Shown here: piece after piece, positions 53,370-63,999 of the stretch | How positions within the stretch are numbered: the first letter of the stretch is position 1 | How the letters are laid out: each line of letters opens with the position of its first letter | NCBI RefSeq assembly: GCF_011759385.1 | Contig: NZ_JAARLY010000001.1 | Location: 62,001 to 126,000, forward strand | Direction: 5' to 3' | Origin: Oleiagrimonas sp. C23AA | GTDB taxonomy: Bacteria; Pseudomonadota; Gammaproteobacteria; Xanthomonadales; Rhodanobacteraceae | DNA: 64,000 nucleotides | The notes under the pieces: generated by a model | Told to the model about the DNA's origin: nothing | Database searches by the model: none | Seen by the model: only the letters and a program-made list of their open reading frames with translations | Translations under genes and position numbers: made by a program

Positions 53370-53553
53370 GCTCTCATATCGCGGGTCGTCGCCTGGTGAA
53401 CGCCCTGCTGACTGTTCAGGTTGGTGACCCCGGTGGCGATCCCCGATATACCGCTTGTCGGACCATCCGCGCCCTTCGTCGGAAAAACGTGGTACCTGCG
53501 CGTCGGACCGCTATGCTTGTACTGCACAGTAATATTCAGGGGATCATGGGGAT

Positions 53554-54081
53554 ATGAGCCGCGTTGCCTTGCCGCACGCCATGCGTGGCGTGTCGCTGAT
53601 CGAGGTGCTGGTGGCCATCGTCGTATTCAGCGTCGGTATCATGGGGTTGGCGCTGATGCAGGCCAAGGGGTTGCAGTTCACCAAGGATGCCGGCTCGCGC
53701 ACGCAGGCCATCGTGCAGGTGCGCAGCCTGGCCGATGCCATGCGCGCCAATCCGGCGGCCGCGCGCGAACCCATTTCCAACTCCGGTGCCAGTACCGGTG
53801 TGTGTGTCTACTGCACCGACAACTACACCCTGGCGGACCTCAACACGGCCAATGCCTGCGATGTGGCGTTGAACAATGCCGACGACGTGGCCAAGTGTGA
53901 CCTGGCGCGCTGGCTTGATCGCCTGCGCGCAGCCACGCCAGGTCCCACCCAGGGCGCCGTGGGCGCGGTGACCTGGGATGCCTCTCTGGGGGCCTACCGC
54001 ATCACCGCCAGCTGGTCGGGCAGCAAGCTCAAGACGTCCGATACGGGTGACGTCAGCTACGGCTTCATCTACTTGCCATGA
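53554..54081 (+). CDS. pilV: Type IV pilus minor pilin PilV
   Basis: Minor pilin/priming-complex component, 175 residues. The class III leader is cleaved after Gly in MRG|VSLIEVLVAIVVFSVGIMGL; Glu+5 is present, while +1 is Val rather than the usual Phe/Met. Two or three Cys pairs may form disulfides. GGGG lies about 6-9 nt before the ATG. First gene of the seven-gene operon; the stop overlaps the pilW start (ATGA). Confidence 0.92.
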   Translation: MSRVALPHAMRGVSLIEVLVAIVVFSVGIMGLALMQAKGLQFTKDAGSRTQAIVQVRSLADAMRANPAAAREPISNSGASTGVCVYCTDNYTLADLNTANACDVALNNADDVAKCDLARWLDRLRAATPGPTQGAVGAVTWDASLGAYRITASWSGSKLKTSDTGDVSYGFIYLP

Positions 54082-55232
54082 CCATGGGACGTCGCATGAC
54101 AAAGCAACGCCAGCGCGGCTTTTCCATCATCGAGCTGATGATCGCCATGATTCTGGGGCTGATCGTGGTGGCCGGTCTGATCCAGGTGATGATTTCCAAT
54201 CGCAAGGCCTACCACCTGCAGGAAGACACCAATTTCGTACAGCAGAACCTTCGCTTTGCCAGTGATCGCCTGGGCTGGTCCATCCGTATGGCCGGTTTCT
54301 GGGGCAGTGCCAAGGGTGTGAGCATTGCCAACACGTCGGCGGCGGCCTCGGCGGTGACCTCCAAGGGCGGCGACTGCTCGGCCGCCTGGTCGGTAGCGGT
54401 CAATCCGGGCACTAGCGGTGGTGGGGCTGTGTATGGATACGACGGTGGCAGCGAGTTCCCGCTGGGATCGGGTTGTGTCGACGATACCGATTATGTGAAA
54501 GGTTCCGACGTGATCGTGGTGCGCTATGCCGGCACTCAGGAGATGGCCCCAACAGCCGCGGCCAGCATTGCCGCCGATGGCAGTCCGGTATCGCTGATTG
54601 CTTCCTCCAACGGTGTAGGCGCGCTGTTCGCCAGCGCCAGTAGCGTGCCCGATCTGTCCGTGCTCAGCAGCAACGCGCTGGCTTCCTCGGCTTCGGTAGC
54701 GGCGCGTCCCATCCAGTTCGTGTATCCGTATCACGTCGAGGTGTATTACCTCTCTCCCTGTGACGATCCCGGCGCAACGGCGCACTGCACCGCCAGTTCC
54801 GACGACGGTGACCCGCAGCCCACCCTCAAGCGCATCCGCTTCAAGTCCGATGGCTCGCTGGTAACCGATCCCGTGGTGGAAGGCATCGAACAACTGCAGT
54901 TCAGTTACGGACTGGAGCAGCAAAGCGCGGACGGCTCCATCTACGCGGCCAAATATGTCAGTGCCACCAGTGTGGGCGACTGGAGCAAGGTGATTTCGGT
55001 GCGCCTTGCCATGGTCGCGCGCGGTGCGCAGCGCGATATTTCCGTACCCCACAGCGGCACCTTTGACCTTAGCCCCGGCTGCAGCTATGCGGTCGCCGCC
55101 GACGGTTCGGTCACCCTGTCCAATACCACCGATTGCACCGGCTTCAGCCTGAGTGCTCTGGCTCGCCCGCAGCAATACGCGCGCAACCAGCTTAGCCAGG
55201 TGGTCCAGGTGCGTAATCGTACGCGAGGGTGA
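54078..55232 (+). CDS. pilW: Type IV pilus minor pilin PilW
   Basis: PilW-family pseudopilin of 384 residues. Prepilin signal QRG|FSIIELMIAMILGLIVVAGLI with Glu+5, followed by the conserved QEDTNFVQQNLRFASDRLGWSIRMAGFWG and a large beta-rich globular part. ATG 54078 overlaps the pilV stop; ATG 54084 is an alternative two codons later. It would join PilV, PilX, PilE and FimT in a tip complex with PilY1. Confidence 0.93.
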   Translation: MTMGRRMTKQRQRGFSIIELMIAMILGLIVVAGLIQVMISNRKAYHLQEDTNFVQQNLRFASDRLGWSIRMAGFWGSAKGVSIANTSAAASAVTSKGGDCSAAWSVAVNPGTSGGGAVYGYDGGSEFPLGSGCVDDTDYVKGSDVIVVRYAGTQEMAPTAAASIAADGSPVSLIASSNGVGALFASASSVPDLSVLSSNALASSASVAARPIQFVYPYHVEVYYLSPCDDPGATAHCTASSDDGDPQPTLKRIRFKSDGSLVTDPVVEGIEQLQFSYGLEQQSADGSIYAAKYVSATSVGDWSKVISVRLAMVARGAQRDISVPHSGTFDLSPGCSYAVAADGSVTLSNTTDCTGFSLSALARPQQYARNQLSQVVQVRNRTRG

Positions 55233-55237
55233 TATCC

Positions 55238-55930
55238 ATGAAACGCATCCTGTCATCCCCCATGAACGCATCCATTCGCGCCTCCGAGCGTGGCATTGCG
55301 CTGTTTGTCGGTCTCATCTTCCTGGTGGTGCTGTCGCTGGTGGCCATCATTGCCATGCGAGGCACCTTGATGGAGATGAACATGGTCAACAATGTCGCCT
55401 CACATGAGCGCGCCTTCGAAGTGTCGGAAACCCTGCGCAGCGTGCCGGTGGCGTTATTCAACGAGAATGTGTTCAACCGTGGCTGGCCTGCCGATTCGGA
55501 CTTCAATGGTTCCGAGCCGTCCAGTGACTTCTCGTTCCCGGTGGGCAGCTCGATGTTGGCGCAGGCCGGCGGTGGCTTGCGCAAGGTGGGAGGGGCGCCG
55601 GTCAATCTGTACGAGATTGTCTTTCAGACGGGGGAGGATCCCTACCATCCCGAGACCTGGATGAAGAGCGCTCCGGACATGACGCTGTCGTTGTGCAGTT
55701 CGGGCGATACCAGCTGCAGCAGCGGCGGATCTGCCGATATATGGATTCGCCCTGATGGGGCCGTGTTGGCCGAAGGCGCGGGGGGCGCGCAGTCCACCGG
55801 CTATCGGGGTGGCGGTGTGGGCGCGGCATCCAGCGGTGGCTCCATGTATTTCGAAATTCTGAGTGTGGGTCACGCTGGCAATGGTCGCGCTGTAACCATG
55901 GCGCAGTATCGCCAGGTGATCCACAACTGA
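55238..55930 (+). CDS. pilX: Type IV pilus assembly protein PilX
   Basis: PilX of 230 residues. The N-terminal PilX_N segment SERGIALFVGLIFLVVLSLVAIIAMR lacks the usual Glu+5, as in PilX/GspK tip proteins. EMNMVNNVASHERAFE follows. ATG 55238 has GCGAGGG 8 nt upstream; the GTG at 55229 overlapping the pilW stop would add three residues. Two Cys near the centre may form a disulfide. Confidence 0.9.
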   Translation: MKRILSSPMNASIRASERGIALFVGLIFLVVLSLVAIIAMRGTLMEMNMVNNVASHERAFEVSETLRSVPVALFNENVFNRGWPADSDFNGSEPSSDFSFPVGSSMLAQAGGGLRKVGGAPVNLYEIVFQTGEDPYHPETWMKSAPDMTLSLCSSGDTSCSSGGSADIWIRPDGAVLAEGAGGAQSTGYRGGGVGAASSGGSMYFEILSVGHAGNGRAVTMAQYRQVIHN

Positions 55931-56002
55931 TTCATACGCAAGACGACCCGTTGGCGATGGTTGCGTCAATGGGATACGCCGCGAGCGGCGAGGACTATGA
56001 CC

Positions 56003-59000
56003 ATGCGCATTGCAGGATTTTCCCTGAAGATGGCCGGCCTGTGGCTATTGGCCACCACCGTCGCCGGCATGCCGGCGATGGCCCGGGCCGCCACCGAGGC
56101 CGCTCCGGCGGGTAACACCATCGCACTTAACAGTCAGGGGAAAATTGCCCAGGCATCCGATTACACGGCATTTCCTGTGCTCAACGTCGGTGCCGTGCCG
56201 CCGCTGGTGATGCTGGTGATGTCGCGTGACGAACAGCTTTTCATCAAGGCCTACAGCGACTTCACCGATCTGGACGGCGACGGCAAGATCGATACCACTT
56301 ACAACGACAGCTTCAGCTACTCCGGATATTTCGACCCGCATCTTTGCTACAGCTACGCCGGCGGCCAGTTCAAGGCCGACAACAATGCGGGAGGCACCAA
56401 CCAGCATGCGTGCAGCAATGAGTGGAGCGGAAACTTCCTGAACTGGGTAGCGATGAGTCGCATGGACATGGTGCGTTATGTCCTGTATGGCGGTTATCGT
56501 CATGATGCTGATGGTACGGGTGATACACCGAACAAAACGGTACTTGAGCGCGCCAATATCCCCAGTGATCTGCACGCCTGGGCCAAAGTCTACAGTGGCA
56601 GCGACGTAGCCGATTACACCCCGTTTTCCTACGACAAGGACAATCCGGTCTCATTCTGCAACGTGTCTGAAGGATCGGACCGAACCAACGATCCCCCCGA
56701 ACTTCGCGTCGCTCGGGGCAACTGGTCGGAATGGGCATCGACGGCCGTTCGCCAATGCGACTGGAAGTCGGCAGCCAGCGGCGGCAATGATGGCAGCTAC
56801 AACGATGTCCCGAGCGAGACCGATAATGGGCTGGGATCGAAGGAATACACCGTCCGTGTCCAGGTCTGCGATGCCAAGAGCGACTACCGCGAGAGCTTTT
56901 GCCAAAAGTATGGTAACGGCGACCATGTCGACTACAAGCCGGTGGGTCTGCTGCAGCGTTATGGCGAAAGTGGCCAGATGCGCTTCGGGTTGTTGACGGG
57001 CAGCTTCTCAGAACCGCGAAGCGGTGGTGTGCTGCGCCGTAATATCGGCAAGATCGCTGGTAATGGGCCGCCTGAGGATGGCTGCACCACCGGCGACGAG
57101 ATCGACCTGACTGATGGTACGTTCTGCAACGAAGGCGCGGGCGATGAAGGCATCATCAATACGCTCAACCGTATCCAGCTGACGCAATGGGATTTCGTCA
57201 GTCGTTGGAAAGATTGCAATACCTACGGCATCCTCAATCGCCGCACCAGCAACAACTCCAGCAACAAGCATCTGGATGATCCGGGCAAGCAAGGGGCCAA
57301 TTCCTACCAGTGCCGGGCCTGGGGCAATCCGCTGACGGAGATGTATGCCGAGGCGCTGCGTTACATCGCCAATGACCAGACCGGTCCTGACCCTGCGTTC
57401 AACCATTCCAATAATGGCAATAATGGCAATAATGGTGATGCGGAATTGGGTTTATCTACGCCGGCCTGGAAGGATCCGTATCGCAGCCCCGATAAGGGCG
57501 GCAATCCGTATTGCGCGGCATGCAGCATCATTGTGTTGTCGACGGGGCTCAATTCCTTCGACAGTGACGAAATTCCTTCATTTCACAACGACCTGAGCAG
57601 CATCGACGCTGCCGCCGCCACCAAGACCGTGGGGCAGGACGAAGGCATCAGCGGTAATTACCTTGTTGGCCGCGTGGTGTCTTCCCAGAGTGAGCTGGAC
57701 GTCGGCAATCCGGTCAATACCTACGAAGATCTGTGTACCTCCAAGGAGGTGACGGACCTGAGTCTGGTCCGTGGCATCTGCCCGGATATTCCCTCCATGG
57801 AAGGCAGCTACCTGATGGCGGGGCTCGCCTATGACGCGCACACCATGGATATGCGTCCAGGCTTGCTGACCCAGGGAGGCAAGAACCGTCCCAAGGCATG
57901 CGACCAGAACGGCCAGAATTGTGAGACGTACAAGAACACGGTGACCACCTATACCGTGGCGCTGGCGGAAAACCTGCCCAAATTCCAGATTCCGGTAAGC
58001 GGCGGTGATGTGACCCTGGCGCCGCTGTGCCAGTCCAATAATGATGGCTCAGCCACCGCCGACAGTGGCGGCTGGCGCAGCTGCTATCTGGGCGCGGTCG
58101 GGGTGGGACCCAAGACGTCGCGACTGGACTCCAATTACGTGTACGGGCGAAATCTGCAGACCGATGCGTCCGGTAACTATGTAGCGGGCAGTTTCTCGCT
58201 GGTCTGGGAAGACTCGCTATGGGGCAACGATCATGACCAGGACGTGGTCAACATGATCACCTACTGCGTCGGCGACACCTGCAAGCGTTCGACCGCGCTG
58301 CCCATGCCTGTTTCGAGCGGCAACGTCTGTTTCTACTATGACAGCAATTATGGCGGTAGAAACTGGTGCCCAAGCACCGGTACGACACCGCACAACTTCC
58401 CCTCCAATGATGCTTTCCGTGACCAGATCTCGTCGCTGAAAATACCCTCGGGATACTCGGTGACCCTTTACAAGGGGGAGAACCAGACGGGTGAGAGCAA
58501 GACATTTACCGGCAATACTCCCTATGTAGGTAACGATTTCAACGATCAGGCACGCTCCTACACGATCACGCCCAACAACACGTATTCCGGCTATGACATC
58601 TGCTGGCGCTCCGACTCCAGTGTCTGCGGCAGTGATGGCAAGCCCGATGTGGGCAGTGACACCGTATTGATACGAATCGAGACGCTGTCGGCTTATGCCG
58701 GCAACGCCATGCTCACCGGTTACGCGGTCAGCGGTTCGGACAACGATGGCGTCAAGCGCATCGCGTTGCGTCCCGGCAACCAGAATGGCAGCGTGCTGAG
58801 CAGTTCCAACGAACCGCCCAGCAGCTGGGAGAAGCCGCAGGTGCTGGAGTTCCATCTGAATACCGGTACCCCGGCCGCGAAGCAGCTACAGAACCCACTG
58901 TATTACGCGGCCAAGTATGGTGGCTTCGATCATGAGCGCGATACGAGCGGTCAGCCGATCGATCAGCCGTGTGATTCAACCACCACGCCCAGCTGTACGA

Positions 59001-61762
59001 CTTCCAACTGGGATTCGGTCAACAACAATACCGGTGCCGCCGGCAGCGATGGCGTCCCCGACAATTTCTTCCCGGTACGCAATCCGGCGCAGCTGGGTCA
59101 GCGGTTGTCGGCGGTGTTCAACGACATTCTCTCGCGTTCGGGCTCGGGTACATCGGCGGCGGTGGTGGCCAACAGTGCCGATGGCGCTGGCTTGACTTAT
59201 CAGGCGCTGTACCAGTCCGAGCAGCAAAGCACCGATGGTGGCCAGACGGTGAAGTGGACGGGCGATCTCAACGCGCTGTGGACCGACTCGTACGGTTACC
59301 TGCGTGAGGATGCCAACCACAACAATCAGCTCGACGACTATCACACCGATCCGGTCATCGAGTTCTTCCATGACGACACCTCCGGCCGCACCAAGGTCAA
59401 TGTGTACACCATGCCGGCCAACTCCGACGGCACACCGGTCAGGCTTTTCGACAAGACTCAGGCGACCAAGACCGAAATCGCGTTGAGCCAGCTACAACCG
59501 GTGTGGTCGGCTGCGTCCGGTCTGGATGAGAAGGGCATGGACACCACTGACCAGCGTAGCTACACCACAGGCTATGCCACGCTGGATGACGCCTCGCGCA
59601 AGCGTTACATCTTTACCTGGCTGGACAAGAACCTTGACGGCAAGGTGGACCCCGGCGAACAGGTGCCATTCACCTGGAACAGCTTCAACACCACGCTTAG
59701 CGTAAATGGCGCCGCTGATGCCTATGCCTACCATCTGCTCAATACCGACAGCACCGCGGGTGCCCAGAATCTGATCAACTGGGTGCGTGGTACGCAGATC
59801 ACGCAGTCCGATGGCACGCCCTCGGCGCTCTGGCGTTCGCGCGCGCTGGACGGCAAGGTGATGCGCTTGGGAGATATCGTCGATTCCACACCGGTGGTGG
59901 TGGGAACCCCGGCCGAGGCTTATGACCTGCTTTACAACGACGCCAGCTACGGCGTGTTTCGCAAGCAGTATCGCAGCCGGCGCCAAGTAATCTACGTCGG
60001 CGCCAACGACGGCATGCTGCATGCGTTCAATGGCGGTTTCTACAATGCCAGCCTGAGCAAGCTGCAATTGCAGCCCAACAAGGTGGACGGCAGCATCGAC
60101 ACCAGCTATACCAAGCGTGCGCTGGGGGCAGAACTCTGGGCCTATGTACCGGGCAACCTGTTGGCGCATCTGCGCTGGATGGCCAATCCAGATTACGAAC
60201 ACAACTTCTACGTCGATGGTTCGCCGATCGCACAGGACGTGAAGGTGTTCCAGGGTGACGCCGATCACCCCGGTGGCTGGGGCACGATACTGATCGCGCC
60301 GTTCCGTTTTGGCGGCGGCCCGATTGCCACGCCACTGCTCCCCAACAGCGAGTACGAGAAGTACAGCTTCTACAACACCTTCTCGGCCTATGCGGTGCTG
60401 GACATCACCAATCCCGAGAAGGCGCCGACACTCCTGGCGGAGCTGACCAATACCAAGCTGACCACTGACAGCGACGACCAATGCATCAGCAGCTCGACGG
60501 TAACCCGAACGTTGAGTGTGACCTGTGCGCAGTTGAAGAACGTGGTGGCCACCTATACCAGCTCCGTGCCGGCGCAGGCCACGTTCCTGGATACGCATGA
60601 TGGCGATCCGACGGACTTCTACCTGTTCACAGGTTCTGGAACCACCGACAATGGCGGAACCGGCACCGAAGGTGGCCGCGCGGTATCCAGTCAGGATATG
60701 ACGATCCGTGCCTACGACATCGCGGAGCTGGCCGACAACAAGACCGATCCCGTGCGGACCTTCAATTTTGCCGATGTCGGCTCCAACCACGCAGGCAGCG
60801 ACAGCTTCGCCGGTGACCTGCTGGCGGTGGACTTCGACCTGGATGGACTGTCGGAGGGGGTGTATTTCGGCTCGGTGAAGGACAACGGGTCAGCCAACGC
60901 TTTCGGTGGCAACCTGTTCAAGGTCAGTTTCATCGGTGACAAGGTGCCCGTGGACGATCCCAGTCAGTGGACGGCGCAGGAAGTTACCAGTGACCTTGAT
61001 CGCCCGGTGGTGGCGCATGTCACGGTGGGTCTCAACGATCGGGGCAAGCCGATGATTTTCGATGGCACGGGGCGCGCCTTTACCAAGGCGGATTTGTCCG
61101 ACACCCACGACCAGTTCATCTTCGGCGTGATGGATACCTCGCTGTTGAAGAACACCGATGCCCAGTACGCCGCGCTGCCACTGTCGATGAGCGACCTTGC
61201 CGATGTCACCGACGTCAGCGTCTACGACGATGGCTCGGTATCCGGAGCCGGCAGTGACAACACCTACCAGGCCCTGACAGACAGTTACAACACGGCGGAC
61301 AAGCTGGGCTGGTATCTTGACTTGCAGAACTATCCCCTGAAGGCGGATGGCAGCGAGGATACATCGCAGGGCAAAATTCCCTCCGAGCGTGTGGTATCCA
61401 GCCAGACCCTGCTGGGTGGCATTCTCTTGACCACCACGTTCATGCCCGGTACCGATGCATGCACCGATGTGGGCAGCGCCCGCTTGTATGGTCAGAACTA
61501 CAAGACCGGTACCGCCGATCCATCGCTGGCCTATTTCGGCACCACCAGCAAAAACGGCAAGAACGAGGTTAATCGTTCCACCAGCCTGGGCGCGGGCTTG
61601 CCTTCGTCTCCCAGCCTGGTGGTGACATCGGGAGCAGGCAAGGACAAGTCGTTGCGTGCCTGCGTGCAGACTTCGACCGGTGCCATCATCTGCAAGGACA
61701 TCACCACACTCAAGAGCGTGACCAGTGGTGAGGTGTCATGGCGTCAGCCTCTGGATCAGTGA
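56003..61762 (+). CDS. pilY1: PilY1-type pilus tip adhesin with an inserted beta/gamma-crystallin-like domain
   Basis: Very large tip adhesin of 1919 residues (P. aeruginosa PilY1 has about 1160). Signal peptide about 1-29. The N-terminal third includes an EF-hand-like loop DLDGDGKID (from Asp89) and three in-frame copies of the 9-mer AATAATGGC at 57410-57436. At about 774-857 lies a stretch with [33 protein letters not shown] and [10 protein letters not shown], the pattern of a beta/gamma-crystallin domain. The conserved PilY1/PilC propeller (about 1047-1750) has [13 protein letters not shown]-type blades, a canonical EF-hand loop from Asp1208 (D, N, D, G, V, E at positions 1, 3, 5, 6, 8, 12) and DFDLDG from Asp1610, the region that binds calcium in known PilY1. 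Start 56003 is favoured by AGGA 8 nt upstream; 55997 is possible. Confidence 0.92.
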   Translation: MRIAGFSLKMAGLWLLATTVAGMPAMARAATEAAPAGNTIALNSQGKIAQASDYTAFPVLNVGAVPPLVMLVMSRDEQLFIKAYSDFTDLDGDGKIDTTYNDSFSYSGYFDPHLCYSYAGGQFKADNNAGGTNQHACSNEWSGNFLNWVAMSRMDMVRYVLYGGYRHDADGTGDTPNKTVLERANIPSDLHAWAKVYSGSDVADYTPFSYDKDNPVSFCNVSEGSDRTNDPPELRVARGNWSEWASTAVRQCDWKSAASGGNDGSYNDVPSETDNGLGSKEYTVRVQVCDAKSDYRESFCQKYGNGDHVDYKPVGLLQRYGESGQMRFGLLTGSFSEPRSGGVLRRNIGKIAGNGPPEDGCTTGDEIDLTDGTFCNEGAGDEGIINTLNRIQLTQWDFVSRWKDCNTYGILNRRTSNNSSNKHLDDPGKQGANSYQCRAWGNPLTEMYAEALRYIANDQTGPDPAFNHSNNGNNGNNGDAELGLSTPAWKDPYRSPDKGGNPYCAACSIIVLSTGLNSFDSDEIPSFHNDLSSIDAAAATKTVGQDEGISGNYLVGRVVSSQSELDVGNPVNTYEDLCTSKEVTDLSLVRGICPDIPSMEGSYLMAGLAYDAHTMDMRPGLLTQGGKNRPKACDQNGQNCETYKNTVTTYTVALAENLPKFQIPVSGGDVTLAPLCQSNNDGSATADSGGWRSCYLGAVGVGPKTSRLDSNYVYGRNLQTDASGNYVAGSFSLVWEDSLWGNDHDQDVVNMITYCVGDTCKRSTALPMPVSSGNVCFYYDSNYGGRNWCPSTGTTPHNFPSNDAFRDQISSLKIPSGYSVTLYKGENQTGESKTFTGNTPYVGNDFNDQARSYTITPNNTYSGYDICWRSDSSVCGSDGKPDVGSDTVLIRIETLSAYAGNAMLTGYAVSGSDNDGVKRIALRPGNQNGSVLSSSNEPPSSWEKPQVLEFHLNTGTPAAKQLQNPLYYAAKYGGFDHERDTSGQPIDQPCDSTTTPSCTTSNWDSVNNNTGAAGSDGVPDNFFPVRNPAQLGQRLSAVFNDILSRSGSGTSAAVVANSADGAGLTYQALYQSEQQSTDGGQTVKWTGDLNALWTDSYGYLREDANHNNQLDDYHTDPVIEFFHDDTSGRTKVNVYTMPANSDGTPVRLFDKTQATKTEIALSQLQPVWSAASGLDEKGMDTTDQRSYTTGYATLDDASRKRYIFTWLDKNLDGKVDPGEQVPFTWNSFNTTLSVNGAADAYAYHLLNTDSTAGAQNLINWVRGTQITQSDGTPSALWRSRALDGKVMRLGDIVDSTPVVVGTPAEAYDLLYNDASYGVFRKQYRSRRQVIYVGANDGMLHAFNGGFYNASLSKLQLQPNKVDGSIDTSYTKRALGAELWAYVPGNLLAHLRWMANPDYEHNFYVDGSPIAQDVKVFQGDADHPGGWGTILIAPFRFGGGPIATPLLPNSEYEKYSFYNTFSAYAVLDITNPEKAPTLLAELTNTKLTTDSDDQCISSSTVTRTLSVTCAQLKNVVATYTSSVPAQATFLDTHDGDPTDFYLFTGSGTTDNGGTGTEGGRAVSSQDMTIRAYDIAELADNKTDPVRTFNFADVGSNHAGSDSFAGDLLAVDFDLDGLSEGVYFGSVKDNGSANAFGGNLFKVSFIGDKVPVDDPSQWTAQEVTSDLDRPVVAHVTVGLNDRGKPMIFDGTGRAFTKADLSDTHDQFIFGVMDTSLLKNTDAQYAALPLSMSDLADVTDVSVYDDGSVSGAGSDNTYQALTDSYNTADKLGWYLDLQNYPLKADGSEDTSQGKIPSERVVSSQTLLGGILLTTTFMPGTDACTDVGSARLYGQNYKTGTADPSLAYFGTTSKNGKNEVNRSTSLGAGLPSSPSLVVTSGAGKDKSLRACVQTSTGAIICKDITTLKSVTSGEVSWRQPLDQ
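57410..57436 (+). repeat. Three tandem 9-bp units inside pilY1
   Basis: Three copies of AATAATGGC (last one AATAATGGT), encoding Asn-Asn-Gly repeats. Because the unit is 9 bp, copy-number change would lengthen the loop without a frameshift. Confidence 0.75.
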
Positions 61763-61781
61763 CATGAGGAACGTTGCGAAC

Positions 61782-62195
61782 ATGCGAAAACAGGCCGGTT
61801 TTTCCCTGATCGAATTGATGATCGTGGTGGCTATCGTGGCTATCCTGGCGTCGATTGCCTGGCCCTCCTACCGGCGTTACGTCGTGCGTTCGCATCGCAC
61901 CGACGCCAAGAAGGCCCTGTTGGAAGTGGCCGGGCGCGAGGAGCGCTACTTCTACTCCAACAACGACTATACCGACCAGTTGAGTGAGCTGGGGTCGTCC
62001 TCGTCGGCCGCTGGCCAGTACTACAGCCTGTCAATCCCGGTCGCCAATGCCACGACCTACACGGTGAAGGCGACGGCCGTTGGCAGTCAGCAGCGCGATG
62101 ATGAGCTTTGCCAGAGTATCAGCCTGGACAAGACCGGCAAGTTCACATCGGAAGGCTCAACCACGGATGCACCCAACTGCTGGGGAGGCGGATGA
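61782..62195 (+). CDS. pilE: Type IV pilin-like protein PilE
   Basis: Minor pilin of 137 residues. Short leader [34 protein letters not shown] with Glu+5. The C-terminal disulfide loop has two Cys about 24 apart ([13 protein letters not shown] to NCWGGG). ATG 61782 gives a typical six-residue leader with AGGA 11 nt upstream; ATG 61764 would add six residues. The stop overlaps the next gene's ATG. Confidence 0.92.
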   Translation: MRKQAGFSLIELMIVVAIVAILASIAWPSYRRYVVRSHRTDAKKALLEVAGREERYFYSNNDYTDQLSELGSSSSAAGQYYSLSIPVANATTYTVKATAVGSQQRDDELCQSISLDKTGKFTSEGSTTDAPNCWGGG

Positions 62196-62653
62196 GCATG
62201 CGCGGACCCAGACAGTGGCGAGCGTCGGCCATGGTGGCGCTGGTGCTGGCCGCGGTATGCGGTTCGGCGTCAGGGCAGCAGACTGTCTATCAGTGGAAGG
62301 ATGCAGCGGGCACCACGCATTTCAGCGCGGCGCCTCCCCCGCATGGCTCGTCACGCAAAATCACCCTGCAGGACGGGCAGGTCGAGCACGAGAACGCCGC
62401 CAAACCAATGCCTGCAACCAAGCCCCCGCCCAGGCCGACCTCGGAACTGTACAAGGTGGAAGCCGAGTATCGGCAGCAGTCATGCAAGGCCGCGCGTGAC
62501 AACCTGGCACTGTTGGAAAGTGGCAATACCGTGTTGCAGCGAGCCCCTGGTAATCGCCAGCGCCGCCTGGATGCGGCGTCGCGCGAGCAGGCCAAGGCGC
62601 AGGCCAAGGCTAATATCGACAAATTCTGCCTTGATGCACGTCCCGGCAAATGA
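62192..62653 (+). CDS. DUF4124 domain-containing protein
   Basis: Protein of 153 residues with a signal peptide (about 1-28, ending GSASG) and an N-terminal DUF4124 motif [19 protein letters not shown]. Then comes a Pro/Lys linker and a C-terminal helical region with two Cys ([13 protein letters not shown] and KFCLD). DUF4124 proteins are periplasmic and of unknown role. It is wedged between pilE and fimT with start/stop overlaps on both sides, so it is made together with the minor pilins and may take part in pilus assembly. Confidence 0.85.
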   Translation: MSMRGPRQWRASAMVALVLAAVCGSASGQQTVYQWKDAAGTTHFSAAPPPHGSSRKITLQDGQVEHENAAKPMPATKPPPRPTSELYKVEAEYRQQSCKAARDNLALLESGNTVLQRAPGNRQRRLDAASREQAKAQAKANIDKFCLDARPGK

Positions 62654-63249
62654 GCATGAGCATGCGTAACGAGCAGCGTGGCTTTACCCTGATCGAACTG
62701 ATGGTCACCGTGGTGGTGGTCGCCATTCTTGCCAGTATCGCGTTACCGAATTTCCGCAGCTTCATGCGCCGCAACGCGGTCAGCGGAACCGCGAACAGCG
62801 TGATGGCGGACCTGCAGTACGCGCGAAGCCAGGCCATTGCCCAGGGTGGCAATCAGCTCACCTATGTGTCGATCTGCCCGAGCACCGATGGCAGTACCTG
62901 CGTGGCCGGGGCGGTGTCTTACGACGCCGGTTGGTTGGTGTATACCGATCCCAAGCCCAAGGACGGCTATGCCGCTGACGCTCAGCATCAGTTGTTGCGG
63001 GTGGCCCAACCCGATAGCGGCGTATCCATCCGCGCCATCAATGGCCCGGGCGGCGTCCTGACCTTCAATCCACGTGGGGAGTTGCTGATTACCAGTAACG
63101 ATTTTTACCTTGCCGTGTGTTCTCGCGAAGGTTCGGGTAGTGGTGTCGGAGCCAGTACCAGCCAGGTGCCGGGATTGAAGGTGGAGGTTTCCATGTCCGG
63201 TCGCATCGTGGTGCGCAAGTTGCAGTCTGACGACAGTTGCGGCAGCTGA
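62650..63249 (+). CDS. fimT: GspH/FimT-type minor pilin
   Basis: Pseudopilin of 199 residues. Leader [33 protein letters not shown] with Glu+5, then NAVSGTANSVMADLQYARSQAI, which defines the GspH/FimT/FimU family. Three or four Cys lie in the globular domain. It overlaps the DUF4124 gene by 4 bp (ATGA). Unlike most minor-pilin operons, where fimT/fimU comes first, it is last here. Symbol fimT is a family call; fimU is equally possible. Confidence 0.88.
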   Translation: MSMSMRNEQRGFTLIELMVTVVVVAILASIALPNFRSFMRRNAVSGTANSVMADLQYARSQAIAQGGNQLTYVSICPSTDGSTCVAGAVSYDAGWLVYTDPKPKDGYAADAQHQLLRVAQPDSGVSIRAINGPGGVLTFNPRGELLITSNDFYLAVCSREGSGSGVGASTSQVPGLKVEVSMSGRIVVRKLQSDDSCGS

Positions 63250-63352
63250 GCCCAGGCGGTCCCGAACATTTACCCCGCGGCCGTTTGGCCTTTGGCCTGA
63301 TTCGCTCAGCAGGGTGGGTGGCGATGACGGCGTGACGTGTCGCAAGACGTTG

Positions 63353-63745
63353 TCAGCGCGTGTGCATGCGCAGAATCAGTTCGGCTTCGGTCATGCCGAT
63401 ACCGCAGGCATCCACAATCTGTGCTGCCGTAGCGCCTTGTCGTGCCAGCCGCTGTGCCAGTTCATAGGATTTGTCCTGGCTGCTGACGCTGCCTTGCACG
63501 GGTGCTTGCTGTTGCGACTCTTCGATACGCGCCAGACGCTGCTCCACGCGCGATAGCGTGGTCACCAGCATCGCGGTGGGAATATCTCCGGTAGATTCAG
63601 GCGGCCGATTTCGCAGTTCGCGCACCTGGCGAGAAACACGTGCGATACGCCACCACAGCCCAATCGTCATGACCAGCTGCATCAGCACGACGATAGCCAG
63701 CAAGAGGCCTTGCGTCGGGGTGACGGCGATGACGCCCTGGTTCAC
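63353..63745 (-). CDS. DUF2802 domain-containing membrane protein
   Basis: Protein of 130 residues. One N-terminal transmembrane helix (about 12-33, TQGLLLAIVVLMQLVMTIGLWW), a coiled coil (about 60-85) and a C-terminal DUF2802 domain (SYELAQRLARQGATAAQIVDACGIGMTEAELI), an HTH-like segment. GTG at 63745 overlaps the CheW-gene stop (GTGA) and has AAGGG 5' of it. DUF2802 genes typically end polar-flagellar/chemotaxis clusters after cheW. Confidence 0.85.
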   Translation of the reverse strand: MNQGVIAVTPTQGLLLAIVVLMQLVMTIGLWWRIARVSRQVRELRNRPPESTGDIPTAMLVTTLSRVEQRLARIEESQQQAPVQGSVSSQDKSYELAQRLARQGATAAQIVDACGIGMTEAELILRMHTR

Positions 63746-63999
63746 GCCGAGCCCTTCATGCGGCACAGATTGGTCACGTCGAGCAAGGCGATGAAACCGC
63801 CATGCAATGGCACCACACCATCGACCGGGTCATCGCCACGGCTGGCGCGTCCGGGCGGTGGCGGCGCCACCTCGGCATCGCGCAGGTCGATCACGTCGCC
63901 CATGGCGTCGATATGCACGCCCACGGCCTCTTCGCCGAAGTCGAAGATGATGCAGCGCTCGCCTTCCGTGCTGCCCGGCGGTTGCTTGCGGCTCAGTCC
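63742..63999 (-). CDS. CheW-domain chemotaxis protein, C-terminal part (5' end outside window)
   Basis: The frame is open to the window end, so only about 85 C-terminal residues are visible. RCIIFDFGEEAVGVHIDAMGDVIDL and GGFIALLDVTNLC fit the second half of a CheW fold that couples receptors to CheA. In this genomic position (before DUF2802) it is probably the second, ParP-like or plain CheW of a flagellar chemotaxis cluster. Confidence 0.82.
   Translation of the reverse strand, partial: GLSRKQPPGSTEGERCIIFDFGEEAVGVHIDAMGDVIDLRDAEVAPPPPGRASRGDDPVDGVVPLHGGFIALLDVTNLCRMKGSA

Noticed and set aside
57410-57436. Phase-variable on/off switch in pilY1
   Set aside because: The repeat unit is 9 bp, so copy changes keep the frame; length variation is possible but not on/off switching.
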